Source: Promerops cafer (lineage: Eukaryota; Chordata; Aves; Passeriformes; Nectariniidae). From it: a DNA stretch of 64,000 bases. The DNA lies in the NCBI GenBank assembly GCA_013398275.1, contig VZSE01015197.1, positions 1,670,911 to 1,734,910 on the forward strand, given 5' to 3'. Position 1 is the stretch's first letter, and every line of letters begins with the position of its first letter. The notes under the pieces were generated by a model that saw only the letters and a program-made list of their open reading frames with translations, searched no databases and had not been told where the DNA came from. Position numbers and translations under genes: made by a program. Below, in pieces: positions 36,609 through 50,280 of the stretch.

Positions 36609-38682
36609 TTTCTGCACAAACAAAACATGAAAAATACTGATAAGGAAGATGGGTGAGAGGCAAGAAGGAGCATATTGAAATATAGTAGTGTAAGATAATT
36701 CAGACAACCCTCCATCCTGGGTGAGACTTGAAGGAGAGAGATGACTTGCCTAAACAGGAGCTAGACTTTTATTTACTAAAGAAGTGGTCTTTTTAATTTC
36801 TTTCTTTTGCAGAAATGTTTTAGTTATGTAACACCTCTGTTTTACGAAAGTAAATTATAAGACTGGGATTGGGACTTTGAAATTTGCTTGGTTTAAACTC
36901 CATTCAAAGCAACATAGTGGAAGTAATAGATCCATCATTCAAGTGATGAAGACCAAAAGACTGCAGCCTGTGGCCCTAGGGAAGCTTGCCAGTCTTCATT
37001 GCTGGGATTTGTTTCCTAAACTATAGACAAAAAAGTAAAAAACTCCAAAAAGCAAAGACTTCTTAGTTATTCCATGGAATGTTTTTTTCCAAAGGAGAAG
37101 AATGGTCATGGCATTTTCCACCATTGGTCACGGGCATTTTCCAGTCTCCTCTGTGAAGAGGAAAGCAGTACACATACAAGCTGAAAATCACAAAATATTC
37201 TTATGTCTTCCTCATTTTTCAGTTACTTAATTGTGTTTCTTATGGTAGGAAGTTTTCAGACTCCTTTGCAAGGTGGAGAAGTATTGTAAGATATATGTAA
37301 AGGCCCATGGCTTCTGTGAATCAGAAAGGCTAAAGTAGTCAGGTCAGCATTGTGACAGAGATGAAAAATCATTTGTCACATTCACATACACACAGAGAGA
37401 CATACACAACTGAAAACACAAAAACCCAAAGAAGCATTATGATGCTTGAGTGTTGGTTCTTATGGCTCCCCCTTCCCACTTATCTTTGGTCTGAACTCCT
37501 GTAATATTTCTTTCAAGTCACATAAATTAGCATAACTGAAGAGCTTTTGATCTCATTAATATGAGTAATTTCTACAGAATGAGACTTATTGACAAATAAA
37601 AAGAAAAAAAAAGGCAAAATTTACAGTGGAATTGCATTAATACATTTTTAAATCACTTAAAAAATATAGCCTCTGTGAATCAGGCTTCTGGCCAACGACA
37701 TTTAGTGTTTAATATCTTACACGCAAATTATAGATCCTTAGACTTACTCAAGGCATAGGTAGTGTAGAAATATCAAACCTGAGTATTTTTTCTAAATTAT
37801 TCTGAGATAAAATAGGATTTTGAATATTTATTTTAAGAAAACCTACTTCAAATAATTCAAGAAGACGTAATATGAACTGGGACAATACATGACAACAGGC
37901 CTGAAAAGCACTTCAAAAGACTTTATAGACAGTAGATATTTTATCCAATAGCTGGTAAAATTATTTAGTTATTTTAAATTATTGTCTGTAAATTAACCTT
38001 TGCATGTTCTTAAAAAACCTTTCTTTCCCAAGCATTTAACTCAGTTTCTAATCTGTCAGCACTCTGCTTCCCTGTTTCTTTTTCTGCAGGAGTACTGTGT
38101 TTATAAGGAAGTTGGTTTTACATAAAAAAATAAGTTACACGTTGTACCCATGAAATTCAATCCTATGTTAAATTAATCTTGGATGATCAAACCTTCCACT
38201 TCTGAGGAGATATATATACAACTCATTCTGTGTAGATTTAGAGGTTTCAGTGTGCAGTTCTGTAATATCAAATGAATCGGGATCTTTTTCTTCTGTCTTG
38301 GTCTGGATGACACAGTGCTGCTGAGCTCCAAATTCATTCAAATTCTAAACTGAGAGTAATTGTTCATTGGCTCATATTACTGAACACCATCAAAATGGAA
38401 AATATTCCTTCCTTTAGGTGATAAATTCTGCATGAATTTACAAGTTCTTTGCAAAAGGCATTTGATTTGCACCCAGGTGGAATACTGAGTAGTACCTGTT
38501 GAATTCTGAGACTGATATTGTTATTTATCCACTAGAAAGTTTTGATTGTGGTAATTTATATGATGATTCAATAAGGCAAATCTTATTTCTTTAACTAGTC
38601 TACAAAATACTTGGATACTTATTTTAGGGCTTCACACATAATTGCTTAAGTTTTTCTATTCGAAAATACCAAAAAAACCTGA

Positions 38683-38750
38683 ACAACAAACCACCCCCCC
38701 AACAAAATTCCCTCCCCCCCCAAAAAAAAAAAAAAAATCAACAACCCCCG
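38683..38750. repeat. C- and A-run low-complexity stretch
   Basis: Successive C7-C8 and A15-type runs on the + strand. Such homopolymer clusters are prone to sequencing and assembly length errors. Confidence 0.8.
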
Positions 38751-41700
38751 ATAATAGTTGAAATCGAAATATCTAGAATGTTATCTAGGGTACATATTTG
38801 AAATGCATCACATGAGCTGCATTCTCTGTCAGAGGAAACAAACACTGTGGCGTTGTAATTTAATGTTTTCACTACCAGAGAGAGAAGGAAGCTTTGAAAA
38901 CCATGTTTTGTCTTTGTCTCAAGGGCCAAATTTATTCTGTCAAAGCATTTAATTTCTTCAAAACTGTCTGCTGAATTCTGTATTAATATGCAAGGAGAGT
39001 TGCACAAGAATTATGGCCTGTCATAAATTCAACAATATTCTACATAATGGCTTCAATATGCCTGTCATAAGCTTATCTTGTCTTGGCAATGTCTACAATA
39101 ATGCAGAAGTCAGCCCTTTTAAATAATTAGATAAATGTGTATTTTGACAGGAGCTTCTGGTTCTAACTTTCAGAACTACTATGACACATATTCTCTAGTG
39201 ACTGTCTGTTACACATATATATCTTTGCTCCTCTTTCTATATGTTTTCCTTTTTAATCATAGTAAGATATATTTGTTGTAGGTAACATGTTTGCAAAGCT
39301 ATTTGTTATATGGTATATGCATTTTATGCTCATAAAGCACTCCAAAACTCCTCCTGCAGGAATTTATTACATCATTTCCCTGACTTCAACAGAAACTGGA
39401 GAGGCCTGTTGTTTACTAGGCTTCTGTAGATGTATGTTATGAAATATAAAAAGGTGAGCTGCTACTCTGAAAGAGCATGTTTAGGTACAACTGTATGTCC
39501 ATATCAGCCTGTCATTCTGCTTGCAGGGTGAATTGGCTTTTTTTTAATAAGTTTTACCCCATGTAGATGTCTAAGTTATTGGGAACTAAGGAGATTCTGG
39601 TGTCCAGCCGACTTTACCCACAGCCAGCTCAGTTGTCACCATGGCACAAAAAGAAGCCAAAATTATTATAAGTAAACATCCTTATTAGCATTGCCTGGTG
39701 CAACACGTGTTTGAATCATGCAAGTTAATAACATGGATTTAATTTTATAAGGTTAAGTTTCACCTGCAGCTCATTTGTCTCATAAATAAGTAGGTAAAAT
39801 GGCTGAATGGTATTACCGTGAAAAGAAAGACTTTTATCCTTCTTTCCCACTCTAGGACTGGATGGAGGAAATTTACAAATTCTACTGTGGAGAACAGACT
39901 AGCCAATTTTTTCAAATACTTAGGAGAGGTACGAACAGTCTAAAGAGTGTGACACTGCTTTGAACAAACCTCCATATACTATTCTCAGAATCAGATAAGT
40001 TCCAGCCTTTCATGAACATGTAGATCTATACTTTTGAATTTTTTTTGTGTTGTTCATAGTGACTACCATCTAGATTTTGGAGCTGGATATATGTCTTTAG
40101 AGTTAAGATGTTATCATACGAGCTAGTCACTTAGTCTCCCTTTAAAATCACACGAGTTACTTTGTATATATTATTTATGTCATTATGAGGTTGATATTTG
40201 AGAGCAATGCTTAACTTCTTTCTATTGGTTTTAAAAGGAAGACTAGGCAATTAATTCAGGCATAGCTACTAATGCTAGAAACACTGAAAGTTAGGTGACA
40301 TCACTCTAGGATTCTTCCAGTGTGACTAGCTTGAAAAGACTAACAGCTTCTGTAGGGTAAAATATATATTTTTCTTTTTTTTCAAACTAATACCATTGTC
40401 CCATGCTCTTTAAACAAATTTATTCAATGACTTAGACCTATGTCTTATCTTTTGCCTTGCATTTGCTTTTAGATTCCAAAGAGCTATATTTCTTTAACAA
40501 AAAAATGCAGTTCTATGAACATCGGAAACATTGTTAAAGTTCTGTCCAGTCTACCCATTCTTTTACAAAGTTAAAGAAATTTCCAGATATTTTTTTTTAA
40601 TAGCATTCTTTATGTGATCTTAAATGTTTGTTGTTTCAATGAATAACTAAGTGAAAATGTGTCATTGACTTCTAAAAAATAGATATTAGATTTAATAAAT
40701 AATAGGTTAATAAACAATAGATTTTAATATTTATTCAGTGTAATATGAGAGGTTAGATGGTGGACACCACTGCTATTAAGAAAAACTAGTTATGTAGGAA
40801 TTTTGTTTTTGTAGGACAGGGAAGAAAAGAGTATATTAAGTATGATTTGGAGTAAGAGGACTTTTACCAGAATTTTACAGTGCTATAAAGAAGTAGTGCA
40901 ACTCAGATTTTCTATTTGAAAATCTGAAAATGGAAGGAAATCTGCCTATCTATATTTTACTGAACTACAGGAACTGCAGTTATATAGGTTTTTAATGTCA
41001 ATTAAAACTGCATTTCCAGACACATACTTTCTCTTGTATCTCTGCCTTCCCTTAAGCCATTGGTTCTTGTATTTTGAAAGCAAATGGGAAGACCAAGAAA
41101 AGAGAGGAGAATGAAACACATTTATCAACAAAGTAATGCTGGCACAAAATATTTTCCAAAAAGACCAACTCGATCTACTCACAGAAGTGGATGATGAGCC
41201 CTTGGGAGCAGAGACAGTAAAAATATTTATCAGTTATAATTTTGGGGGAAAGAGAGCTGTTCCAAATCCATTAAGATTCTTTGTATTCAGAGGCAAACAG
41301 CAGCACAATACTTCCATTAGTGGCACTGAACTAATTTTTTGTGTTGAACAAATCAAGTCTTCTCATTATCTCATTAAGTTCACATACATAATTAAAAAAA
41401 AAGAAATTATTTTGCTATTTAAAATATTTGAGCTATTTATTTAATATATATGACTAAATTTCCTCACCCTCATCAGGAATTTTCTCTGCTTCTTCTTTCT
41501 GCTCTCTCTAACATCAAATATTATGATAGTAAAAGAGAATTAGTTTGCTGAGATCATATACTTCCATAACACGCCAACAGGTGCATTGAGAAGAGAGGGG
41601 GGTAATTAATCTCTGGTATGCATCTAAAAAATACCTTTTCTTTCAAAAATTATTGTCATAGCTTTTGGAAAATCCCCAAACCAGCACATTCAGTGAGTTC

Positions 41701-43566
41701 AAGATGTATCATGAATGTGAAAAAATGTTTGGGTAATAGTGATAGTAACTAAAAACTGGAGAGATTTATTTTTAATTTATGCTTGTGATGAAGAAAATAG
41801 GGATGTGTATATAGCAAAGGTACTAATTTGTTCAACTTCTAACTTACAAATTAATAGCAATATAAAATATGGAAGTTTCAATTATAGAAGAATAAAGATA
41901 AATCAGTTTTTTTTTAAAAAAAAACCTTTATGGCAAAAAGAATATTAGCTGATTTTCTGTACTTATCTACTTTCCTGTTGTGATATTGTTTTTTAAATTT
42001 TTGGATAGTTTGAATTTTTTGAATTTCAGACTTAAAGGGAAAAGATTGTACTAATTTGTGTATGCAAAACTCAAACCATATCTATAGAGACAATTTTTTT
42101 TAAAAAAAATTATCATTTAGCTGAATGATTGAAAGTGAGCTCTGTTTGAAAACAGAATTGAAGATCTTTAAAAAAAAATTAAAGCTGACTTGGGAATATG
42201 AGACACTCTCTGTAAGACTGAGAAGATATTGCCAAGAAGGCAACATTTTATTAACTAGTCTATTTTTTGTAGACTCCAAGTAAGCATGGTCTTGTTTATG
42301 TATGTTCCTGTGCTTATGAAGGTTTGAGAAAGAGGCACATACAATTGGACGTAGACTCTTTGTAGGATATTTCTAGAATTACCAAAAAAAGTAGAAAAAG
42401 AGCCATAAAACATAATGAATGATATGACAAGAAAACCCCAAGGGGAATATGAAAGGAAATAAAGTAAGATAAGATACACATAGACATTGGAAGATTGAGA
42501 GTAAGAAGGCCAGCAGCAAAAGAGCTTTCAGTAGGACATCATCTTTCTGAAACTGTTTGCAATTCTGAAATTTAAGGAAAAGGCATGTAATTATTAAAAA
42601 GCCAGCATTATCCTTGTCCAAGAGATCCTCAAACTTTTTGGAGTATTTTTTCTCTGATATCTCACAGTGCACGTCATGCCAATATATAATAAGCTTCAAG
42701 GCACCAGCTAGATACCATCCTAGATACCATCTATCAGGTTTTTACTGGGCCATGAGTCCCAGCAAAAGATCCTAGGAATTGAGATGAAGATCAGGCACTT
42801 CAGTGAATTATTGTGCCTGGGGAACATTGGTAGGGATCATCATTAGGTTACAGACTATGTTGAAAACTTGGAAATGGAGATATAAAGTGGCATTTTTGCT
42901 CTGCTGTCATGACCCTTCTGTGTCTATGGATGGAGATAAAAAAGCCTTTGTTTCCCTCTGAGGAGGGAATATTTGCTCAGTCTAACATATAAAACCAGAA
43001 AAGATACCTCTTTCTTCAATGTGGCAAAAAGAATATGGCATTTACAGTTCTGCAGATACAAATTTATTTGGTCTACCGTGTGTCCTTCAGACCTCTATGT
43101 CTTCTGTGGAAACTGTTTAAAAACTGAAAGTCTTTTCATTCTCTTTTGGGGAAAGATTTTATGAAATACTTTCCTTAGTAGTTCCCACTGGGAGATGGGG
43201 GATTGAAGGAAAGGAGTGTTGTTATTTCTGCCACTAGATTATGAGTCTCTATAAATGGATCCCAACATATTCCATTCCCCTGTCTTCTCAGGATGGAGCT
43301 AACCAACTGTGGAAGATCCCACTGACCATTAGACTCTTGATTAGTAAATCCAGCTTTTGCAATGTTTGCTCTTAGATGTTAAGCATTGTTAGTTAATTTC
43401 ATTTGTACATAATTGATTGTGACTTTAATAATTCCAAAGAACTTCAACAGACATTAAAAAAGCCTCTGAATGTTAGGGATTTGGACATGAAAGGCTATGT
43501 CACAAATCTGTAGACACCCTTCTCTTCCTGTACAGAAGCCGACATGTAAAGTACACATTTAAAATT

Positions 43567-43624
43567 TTCTTTATTTATGTACTAAAATTATTCTTTGTTT
43601 ATGTACTAAAATTATTCTTTATTT
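43567..43624. repeat. 24-bp tandem repeat, about 2.4 copies
   Basis: Units at 43567-43590 and 43591-43614 (TTCTTTATTTATGTACTAAA followed by ATTA) differ by one base, and a partial third unit follows to 43624. Slippage-type duplication in AT-rich DNA. Confidence 0.9.
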
Positions 43625-45107
43625 CCATCTAAACATTTAATTTTATAGGGAACAATGGAGAAAGCCGATTAGTTGGTTGATGAGGAAGTCAAGTTTCATA
43701 TTCTGTAATGTTTTTCCAGATAAACAATAAGATTTTTTAAGGTGTTCATTTTTTAGTGTAACTCTACATATAGGTTTTAGAAAAGTAATCAAAAGTTTAT
43801 TATCAGTATGAAGCTGACCTTTTCATAACTGAACTGCTTAATCTCCCAGGATGATTTGTCCCTGCACTTTAATTATTTATCTTCAATATTTTTGGGACTC
43901 TAAGGCTGAAATAGAAGATCAATATCTCCCCTGTATATTAAAACTAAAACCCAGAAGTAGTTGATTCCTGGAATACCCTAAAAAGTGTATCCAACATTTT
44001 TCAATATAATTACCGTCTTGATCTTTGCCATCTTTCCCAGCCAAATATTCATTAAAACTTAGTGTAAGAAATGATCTAAAGATGCCTAAAATTGGAACTG
44101 TAATTCTTAGAAATGACATTTGCTTGTGACATTTCTGACATTCAGGATCAAATCAAGCACTCTATGCTGCTTTCAAAGAAGAAACTGTAATGCTTTATCT
44201 GAGTATTGTTGCAGTTTCAGCTCTTTTTTTTTTTCTCCTTATCAAGGGGGAGATAGGCAGAGCACTGGAATCCTACAACAATCCCGTGTCTACGTTTATA
44301 TACACATAGAAAATCATAAACACATGCAATATATGTCTGACAACTGTTAGCAAGACTCCCACTGTTGTTTTTGTCTCCCAGTTGGAAAGCCATACTTGTT
44401 TAATCCTTTTTCATGTCTCCTTCTCTATACCTTTCTTTGTGTAGCATAAGTAATGCATCCTGCAAGAAATTTGCTCCTGTCATAACTTCATTATGCAGGT
44501 GACCTGTTCAAATGGATTCATTTCAACTCTCACATATTTTTTTTTTTCTCTTGACCTGACTGATTAATTTTTATTCTCTATTTGTACAAATGTTTCTCTT
44601 GAAGGTAAACCATGTGGACCATCAGTTGCCCGGGCATTTCCTCCGGGGTGCTGGATTTAGGGCACAGAGAGAGCTGAAAGGAGGCAGATGCAGGAGCAGT
44701 GAACAAGCACAGTATCCTTGCTGCTTTTGCATGTGATGCCCCTGATGCCTACAGAGAAGCATGAGAAGTAGCATGCATTAATCTGTTCAACAGCTCTCTG
44801 ACCCACAGGATCCAGAATCAGCTACACACATATGGTGACTCAATCACAAAGCAGAAATACATCTCAGAACACTTTGTTTAATGATTTTAACTGAAAAGAG
44901 TATATCCTATTCAGTTGTGACTTCATGTGTAACATTCCTTTTTTGTTGAGTTTGAGTCTTCTACAAGACTCTCCAAATCAACAAAGTCATTTAAACTATT
45001 GCTTCGAGCTCTAATGTGGGTATAAGTTCTACCAATTTTTTGAGCTGAAAAAGGAGTGAAAATTCTCTCTTTTCCTTATTTGAGACTGCTCAGTCACCAG
45101 GGTCAGA

Positions 45108-45678
45108 TGTAAAGGGGTTTGGTGAAGCCATCAAAGATACATTGCTTGTTTACCAGTGCCATAGTGTTTAATCCATTTAGTGTAACCTGGACCCTCCTGA
45201 GAGCATGGGGGGAGAGCAGAGTTAAGATTGTTATGATTTTTAGAGAGATGTCTCTGCCCAAATTAAGGTGCAAATTAGGCCATATGCCAAAGAAAATTAT
45301 ACAGATATTATTTAACAGTAAATTTGAGGCAGAAAGAGATAGAAAGGAACAGACAAGGTGGGGAGAGGGGTTGAGTGAGAAAAAGAAAGTGAGAAATGGA
45401 TTAAGTAGAAAGACAGTCACCACTCCTGTGGATCCAGCAGCATCCTGTTGGACCTCTTCATCCTGGGCTTCTCGGTGGTGGGTCTCACCAAATACAGAGT
45501 ACAACGGACTAATATATATTCTGGTACACGTGGGAATGCCAAGCACCTCCCCTGGAGAGGGGAATGGTTTAAACTGTCTTTTGCAGCAGACTGGATCCTG
45601 CAATTCTTTTTCTGGGTCTGACTCTCCTTGAGGACACATTCTTCTCTCCAGCCTTGTTTACTTCTTAGGCCTGACACA
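45108..45678 (-). mobile_element. LTR-like block, family uncertain
   Basis: Read on the - strand the block can be bounded by TGTGTCAGGCCTAAG and CCCCTTTACA, that is TGT...ACA ends. It passes a GC-richer part (GGTGAGACCCACCACCGAGA), pyrimidine-rich CCCCTCTCCCCACC, an AATAAT-type polyadenylation-like site in GTTAAATAAT, and then TTTGGCATATGGCC. This order resembles the U3-R-U5 end of an avian ERV LTR. The flanks show no matching target duplication, so the boundaries are tentative. Two overlapping antisense frames (45119-45631 + and 45103-45639 -, about 170 codons each) run through it; neither has a domain I recognise. Confidence 0.4.
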
Positions 45679-48380
45679 ATTGGACACTAGTGTCACCTTT
45701 ATCGTATCTCAAGGCAGGTTGCTTAACTCAGTCTAATTTTCAAAAATCCAGGAGGCATGTTCATGTTTTTATTTCAACCTGTGAGCTTTTCCATCTTATT
45801 TTCTCTCTCTGTCATGGAAGCAACTGTGTGGATGTCTGGCAGCCCACCAAGGTAAACTCATCACAATATTTTTGTCCACTGATTAGTAAAATAAAGCATG
45901 GTTAATAAACTGTATATACAACTAGTAATTTCAACTATGCTAAAATCTGTTCCTTCTGACAGCACCACCACAAGTTTTTCCACTGAATGTAGTGGCTACA
46001 GAATTGAAGACTATTAGATATGTTTGTCTCTTTATCAAATATTTATACATAGTCATGTAGTTGGAGTGTTTTTCTTTAAGGCTAATTTTCTTTAATAGTA
46101 ATTATTAACATATTTTTCTAACATTTTATATGACTAATACCTAGTAGCTATTTGAATTACAAGCAGTGGATGGAAAATTCTAGATCTGTAGAGGAAAATC
46201 TTAACCACTGTTCCTTTTTCCTTAATTCAGTGAATATAGCAATTAAAGTCCTATTTGCTGGCATAAATATCTGGAACTACAATACCAAATTTGATCTTCT
46301 TTAATAAAAATATTAAAAGATAGCAGTAATAATAATAATAATAATAGTAATTACTATTATATACAACAACAACAAATTATTATTAATGTATGTAGTATGG
46401 TATATTTTATGAGGCCTTTTATAAGCATACAGTAAGTTGCATTCTCTCCTTCAAAGTGAATATTAAACAGAATTGTGTTCTCAGGGACTCATGATAAACT
46501 TGTTTATTAAGTATACACAGAGTAAATATAACACCAAAAAGGGAACATTCTCCATATTTCTGTCACATTTTCAGGAGAAGTGTTGCAGCATGAGGTTTCT
46601 CTTGATTTATCAGGGCCTGGCTTAAAATAAAAGCCAAAATAATTAATAGATTCAGTTAACTGAGGTATGGAAGTAGTCAATAATTGATCCAAAGAAAGAA
46701 AATTAAATCAACTATTTTATAATAATTTATAAGGCATAAGAGCTGAAGAACAAAAGCTTTCTATTTTCTTTCTATTTATCATTATCTACAAAATCTAGCC
46801 AACAATAGTCTGTATTTTATCATATAACTTTTGCACTCTTAGAATATTGCTATGGTCCCTTTCTCTTTTCAAATGCAATTTCCTCTGAATATTAGACTCC
46901 TTTTGGGTTTTTTTGTTATCGTTACGTTGAAAGCCATATATGTTTCAAATTACAAGTAGTAATAACACTGATTTGTTTTGAACCGAGATCTAATAGGTGG
47001 GAATTTTATCTATCCCTTATTTCTGATATTAGAAAATACTAACATTTATTTCCTATTTGGTCTTTCTCTGTTAGTCATGGGGTTTTATACTATTTTCTCA
47101 TGTCTCTTCTAAAGCTTCAGAAGATTTAGTTAAACATTTAGTCATTACCTCAATAAATGTTTACACAGTCTGTTCATTCCTTACACGTGTGGTGCAACCT
47201 GTTTTGTCATTTTTGTTGCCCTTCTCCATCTTCTCTGGCTTCCAAGTGGCACATTATCTTTTTGTGATAAGGACAGTGTCTGCACACAACATTAAAAATA
47301 TGAGTTCATGTTATGGTTTAATTTTATTTCTCTCCTTCCTTTTCTAATACCATTTTCTTGACCAACATTGAGATCTGTCCTATTGTTTTCATGTATCTAT
47401 TTATTCTTCAGTCGACATGATAAAGACATGATAAAGATCATTGCTGTTTATACAGAATAAGACAGTTTTTCTCCTATGTATTCTGGATCTGTAAGGAATT
47501 CCTCTTGCTGATATAATTAGGTCTGACCATTCCCCTTCATTATCTCTCTTCTGTGTTTTAGCCAATTAACAATGAGTTTATACCCTTGCTGCATCTTAAT
47601 TTCCTCAAGGGTCTCTTTGAAAACTTATGTATTATGTTCCTCTTCTCCACAGACTTCTTAATTGATTTATTAAGTAGGTCCATTAATTTTGTGGGAAATA
47701 ATTTTCCTTAGAAAATCTTGTCTCTCCTGAATAAAGCATATTTATTCTCATTCCCAGCAATTCTGTTTTCAATCCAGTCTCTACAGAAGGCCAATATAGA
47801 AATTAGGCTTTTAAATTCTCAGTTCTGTGGATCATTCCCCAAACCTTTTTTTTTTTTTTAAATAGGTACCACATTGCCCATAATCTAACCATCTGGATCT
47901 GGTACTTGAAAAAACCCAAACATCTCTATGGTAGAGTTAGAAACCCGGCAATGCCACCACCCTCCTTTTCTGAATACCATGTAATTCTTTATTTTGTCAG
48001 GTGGTCCTTTGTTCTTTCTCATGACATATCAAAAAGGGACAGACCACCTGTGGTTGCTGGAACCTCCTGAAAGTCATTCTTGGTGGATGCAACTGCAAAG
48101 AATACATTTGGTGTTGCTGCTGCTGTCTTACCTCAAATGCTCCTTCTATAATTTTATATCACTGAGCTTATCACAACTTTCCTTGTAGTGATGCAATTGC
48201 AGAAAGCTTTGTGAGTTGAAAGAATTGTGCAAGTTGTATCTCCAAGTCTTCCAGGTTTGTTTGCTAAATCCTGTTAGTAGTTATTTTTACAATTTTTTTT
48301 CCTATTATCTGCAGTCTTTCTATGGCTGTGTATGATACCTTCTCTCCACTTGCTTTCCAATTCCTTCAGTTTTTTCTCTC
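45679..48380. other. Unassigned AT-rich DNA
   Basis: Only simple repeats are seen: (TAA)n at 46327-46346 and (CAA)n at about 46362-46375. The short frames lack support. Confidence 0.6.
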
Positions 48381-48955
48381 TGTGGTGGGTTGACCTTGGC
48401 TGGACACCAGGTATACACCAAAGCTGCTCTATTGCTCTCCTCCTCAGGTGGGCAGTGGAGAGAAAATATAAAAAATGGTCAAGATAAGAACCAGAAGTGA
48501 TAATCACCAGTTACTGTCACAGTCAAAACCAACTTGACTCAGAGGAATTAGTTTACTGTATTATCAATCAAAGCAGAGTGATAATGAGAAAATAACTCCT
48601 AAATCTTAAAAACACCTTTCCCCCTCCCGTCCCTGCTTCCAGGGCTCAATTGTGCTCCTGATATTCTTTACCTCCTTGCCTTTAGTGGTGCAGGGACATG
48701 AGGAATGGATGTTCTCATTTTCTCCTCTCCTCTCTGGCTGCAATTGTCATTATGCATCATTTTTTTTCCTTTTCTTAGATACGTTACCCCAGAGGTGCAC
48801 TGCCATCACTAATGAGCTTTGCCTTGGCCAGCAGTGGGTCCATCTTGGAGTCAATATTGGCCCTATTGTACATGGAAGAAGTTTCTGGCATCTTCTCCTG
48901 TAGCCACCCCTGTAGCCACCATGTTACCAGAACCTTGCCACGCATACACAATACA
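48381..48955 (-). mobile_element. Solo ERV LTR, internally shortened
   Basis: On the - strand this begins TGTATTGTGTATGCGTGGCA, runs through GGTTCTGGTAACATGGTGGC and AGTGATGGCAGTGCACCTC, then a TATA-like TATCTAAGAAAAGG (complement of about 48771-48784). It ends CCAGCCAAGGTCAACCCACCACA. These blocks match a frequent bird ERV LTR whose full copies have a long GC-rich repetitive middle. That middle is largely absent here, so the copy is a short variant or deleted. There is no adjoining viral coding sequence. The flanks (CTCTC before 48381, TTTAT after 48955) do not form a clean target duplication. The + strand frames at 48652-48903 and 48812-49159 are LTR by-products. Confidence 0.8.
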
Positions 48956-50280
48956 TTTATCTCTCTGACAAATGACTATATAATCAGAGCACAGATGATT
49001 TTGGTAGTACCCAGGGCTCTGTGTTCTGAAGACAAAAATGAATTCTCTTGGTCTCCAACTGCTGTTCAAACTTTGCCATGTTTTTGTACACCGAGTGCTT
49101 TTCCCAACAACTATCTAGTTAGTTACCGGAGTTTATTCATCTATTGTACCTTTCTTTAGTAGATCTGTTTACTGAAAACACGTTTTATTCAAACTAACAA
49201 TGTGAGGGAAAAAAAGGATATTTTTTCCTGCAGTCAGAAATGGCAATACTGTACAGTGTTTGGGTTCTCGTGGATGAGAATTAAATAAGGTATAATCCTG
49301 TGGCAGGCCAGGTGGCTTAGCAGCTGTTCAGAGTATTGTGGAATAGGAAGGTTGGTTTGAAAGCAACCTCATCTATCTTTCTCTCACCCATTCACTTGGC
49401 TGGGAAAGCTCAGCCCTGCTGATATTGTGAAGGTTATACGGTTCTGTGGCCTGACCTTGGCTCCTCTGCATGATGAGGGATATAAGCAGAGGAGCTGGGG
49501 AAATGACAGCTGCTGAAGGTAAGGGTACCTCCTGCTGATCAGCTGATAAAGTAACATAGAAGTTACTTGCCTGCTGGTTTTCTTGCTGTGTTTTTTTCAT
49601 AGTGACTACAGCACACACACACACAACGATTTGCTCCCGGTGCAATCCAGTGACATGGATTGGCAGATGCAGCCAAAGTTGAGACTGCGCTGCTCATGCT
49701 ATGCAGGCAATTAAAATGGGAATGGAAAGACCTGAGCTTTTATGCTGTTAGATGCAACATCCTTTTGCTATATGTGATCACTTATTTTAAATGGTACAGG
49801 TTCTAACCTCTAACTATAATTCTAAAACACATATGAAGCCTTTCTTATATGTACTTCACTCATTTATGCCTTTAGTTTACAGCCACACAAACAGATCACT
49901 TTAGAGTTAAAAATTCCATTGTGCTGGAAGTTCATACCAGAAACTGTATCTTAGGTGGGTTTTAGAGAAAAATAGGAGTCAGTTTATTGATCAAATAATT
50001 GAATTTTTACCTAGAGTATAAAGAAGGAAAGGGGAAGAACTGAGGTTTTTATAAATACAATATTAGTCCTTCCTGAGACTAACCAAGATAAGTCAAAAGT
50101 AAACTTTGCTGATCTCCTTTCTGGAGGCAGAAATGATCTCTGTAGCCTCTCTTTCCAGTTGAGAGATAAAAAATAGCTGCAATTGAAAGATATAACCATA
50201 ACTATGCTTACTAGGAACATGCAGTGAATTTGGTTGTTTGTTGCTGCATTCCCATTCTTGCTTGTGAGAAGAAACAAAGC
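48956..50280. other. Unassigned DNA with a promoter-like spot
   Basis: Contains a short (AC)n tract at 49612-49624 and the promoter-like segment listed separately. No supported coding sequence. Confidence 0.5.
49460..49524 (+). promoter_or_regulatory. TATA-containing hairpin followed by a splice-donor motif
   Basis: A GATATAAG TATA-like word at 49479-49486 lies in the 16-nt loop of a perfect 10-bp hairpin (GCTCCTCTGC at 49460-49469, GCAGAGGAGC at 49486-49495). About 30 bp downstream of the TATA word, CTGAAGGTAAGGG matches a strong 5' splice site. The arrangement could be a small promoter plus a first exon of a non-coding or unknown transcript. It could equally be coincidence or part of an unrecognised old LTR. 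Confidence 0.2.

Larger units (their letters stand above)
36609..45107. other. Unassigned AT-rich DNA
   Basis: About 8.5 kb with no recognisable gene or interspersed repeat. It contains a C/A-rich low-complexity stretch at 38683-38750 and the 24-bp tandem at 43567-43624. The interval 44590-44830 is slightly GC-richer but carries no frame or motif I can name. Confidence 0.55.

Noticed and set aside
41136..41444. 102-codon open frame on the + strand
   Set aside because: Ends in low-complexity AT sequence and lacks splice or domain evidence; an antisense frame overlaps its start.
42379..42699. 106-codon hydrophobic open frame on the - strand
   Set aside because: The apparent membrane segments come from T-rich DNA; no conserved features.
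49471..49518. C/D-box snoRNA-like pair (TGATGA ... CTGA)
   Set aside because: The spacing is short, there is no terminal stem and no C'/D' boxes are seen.
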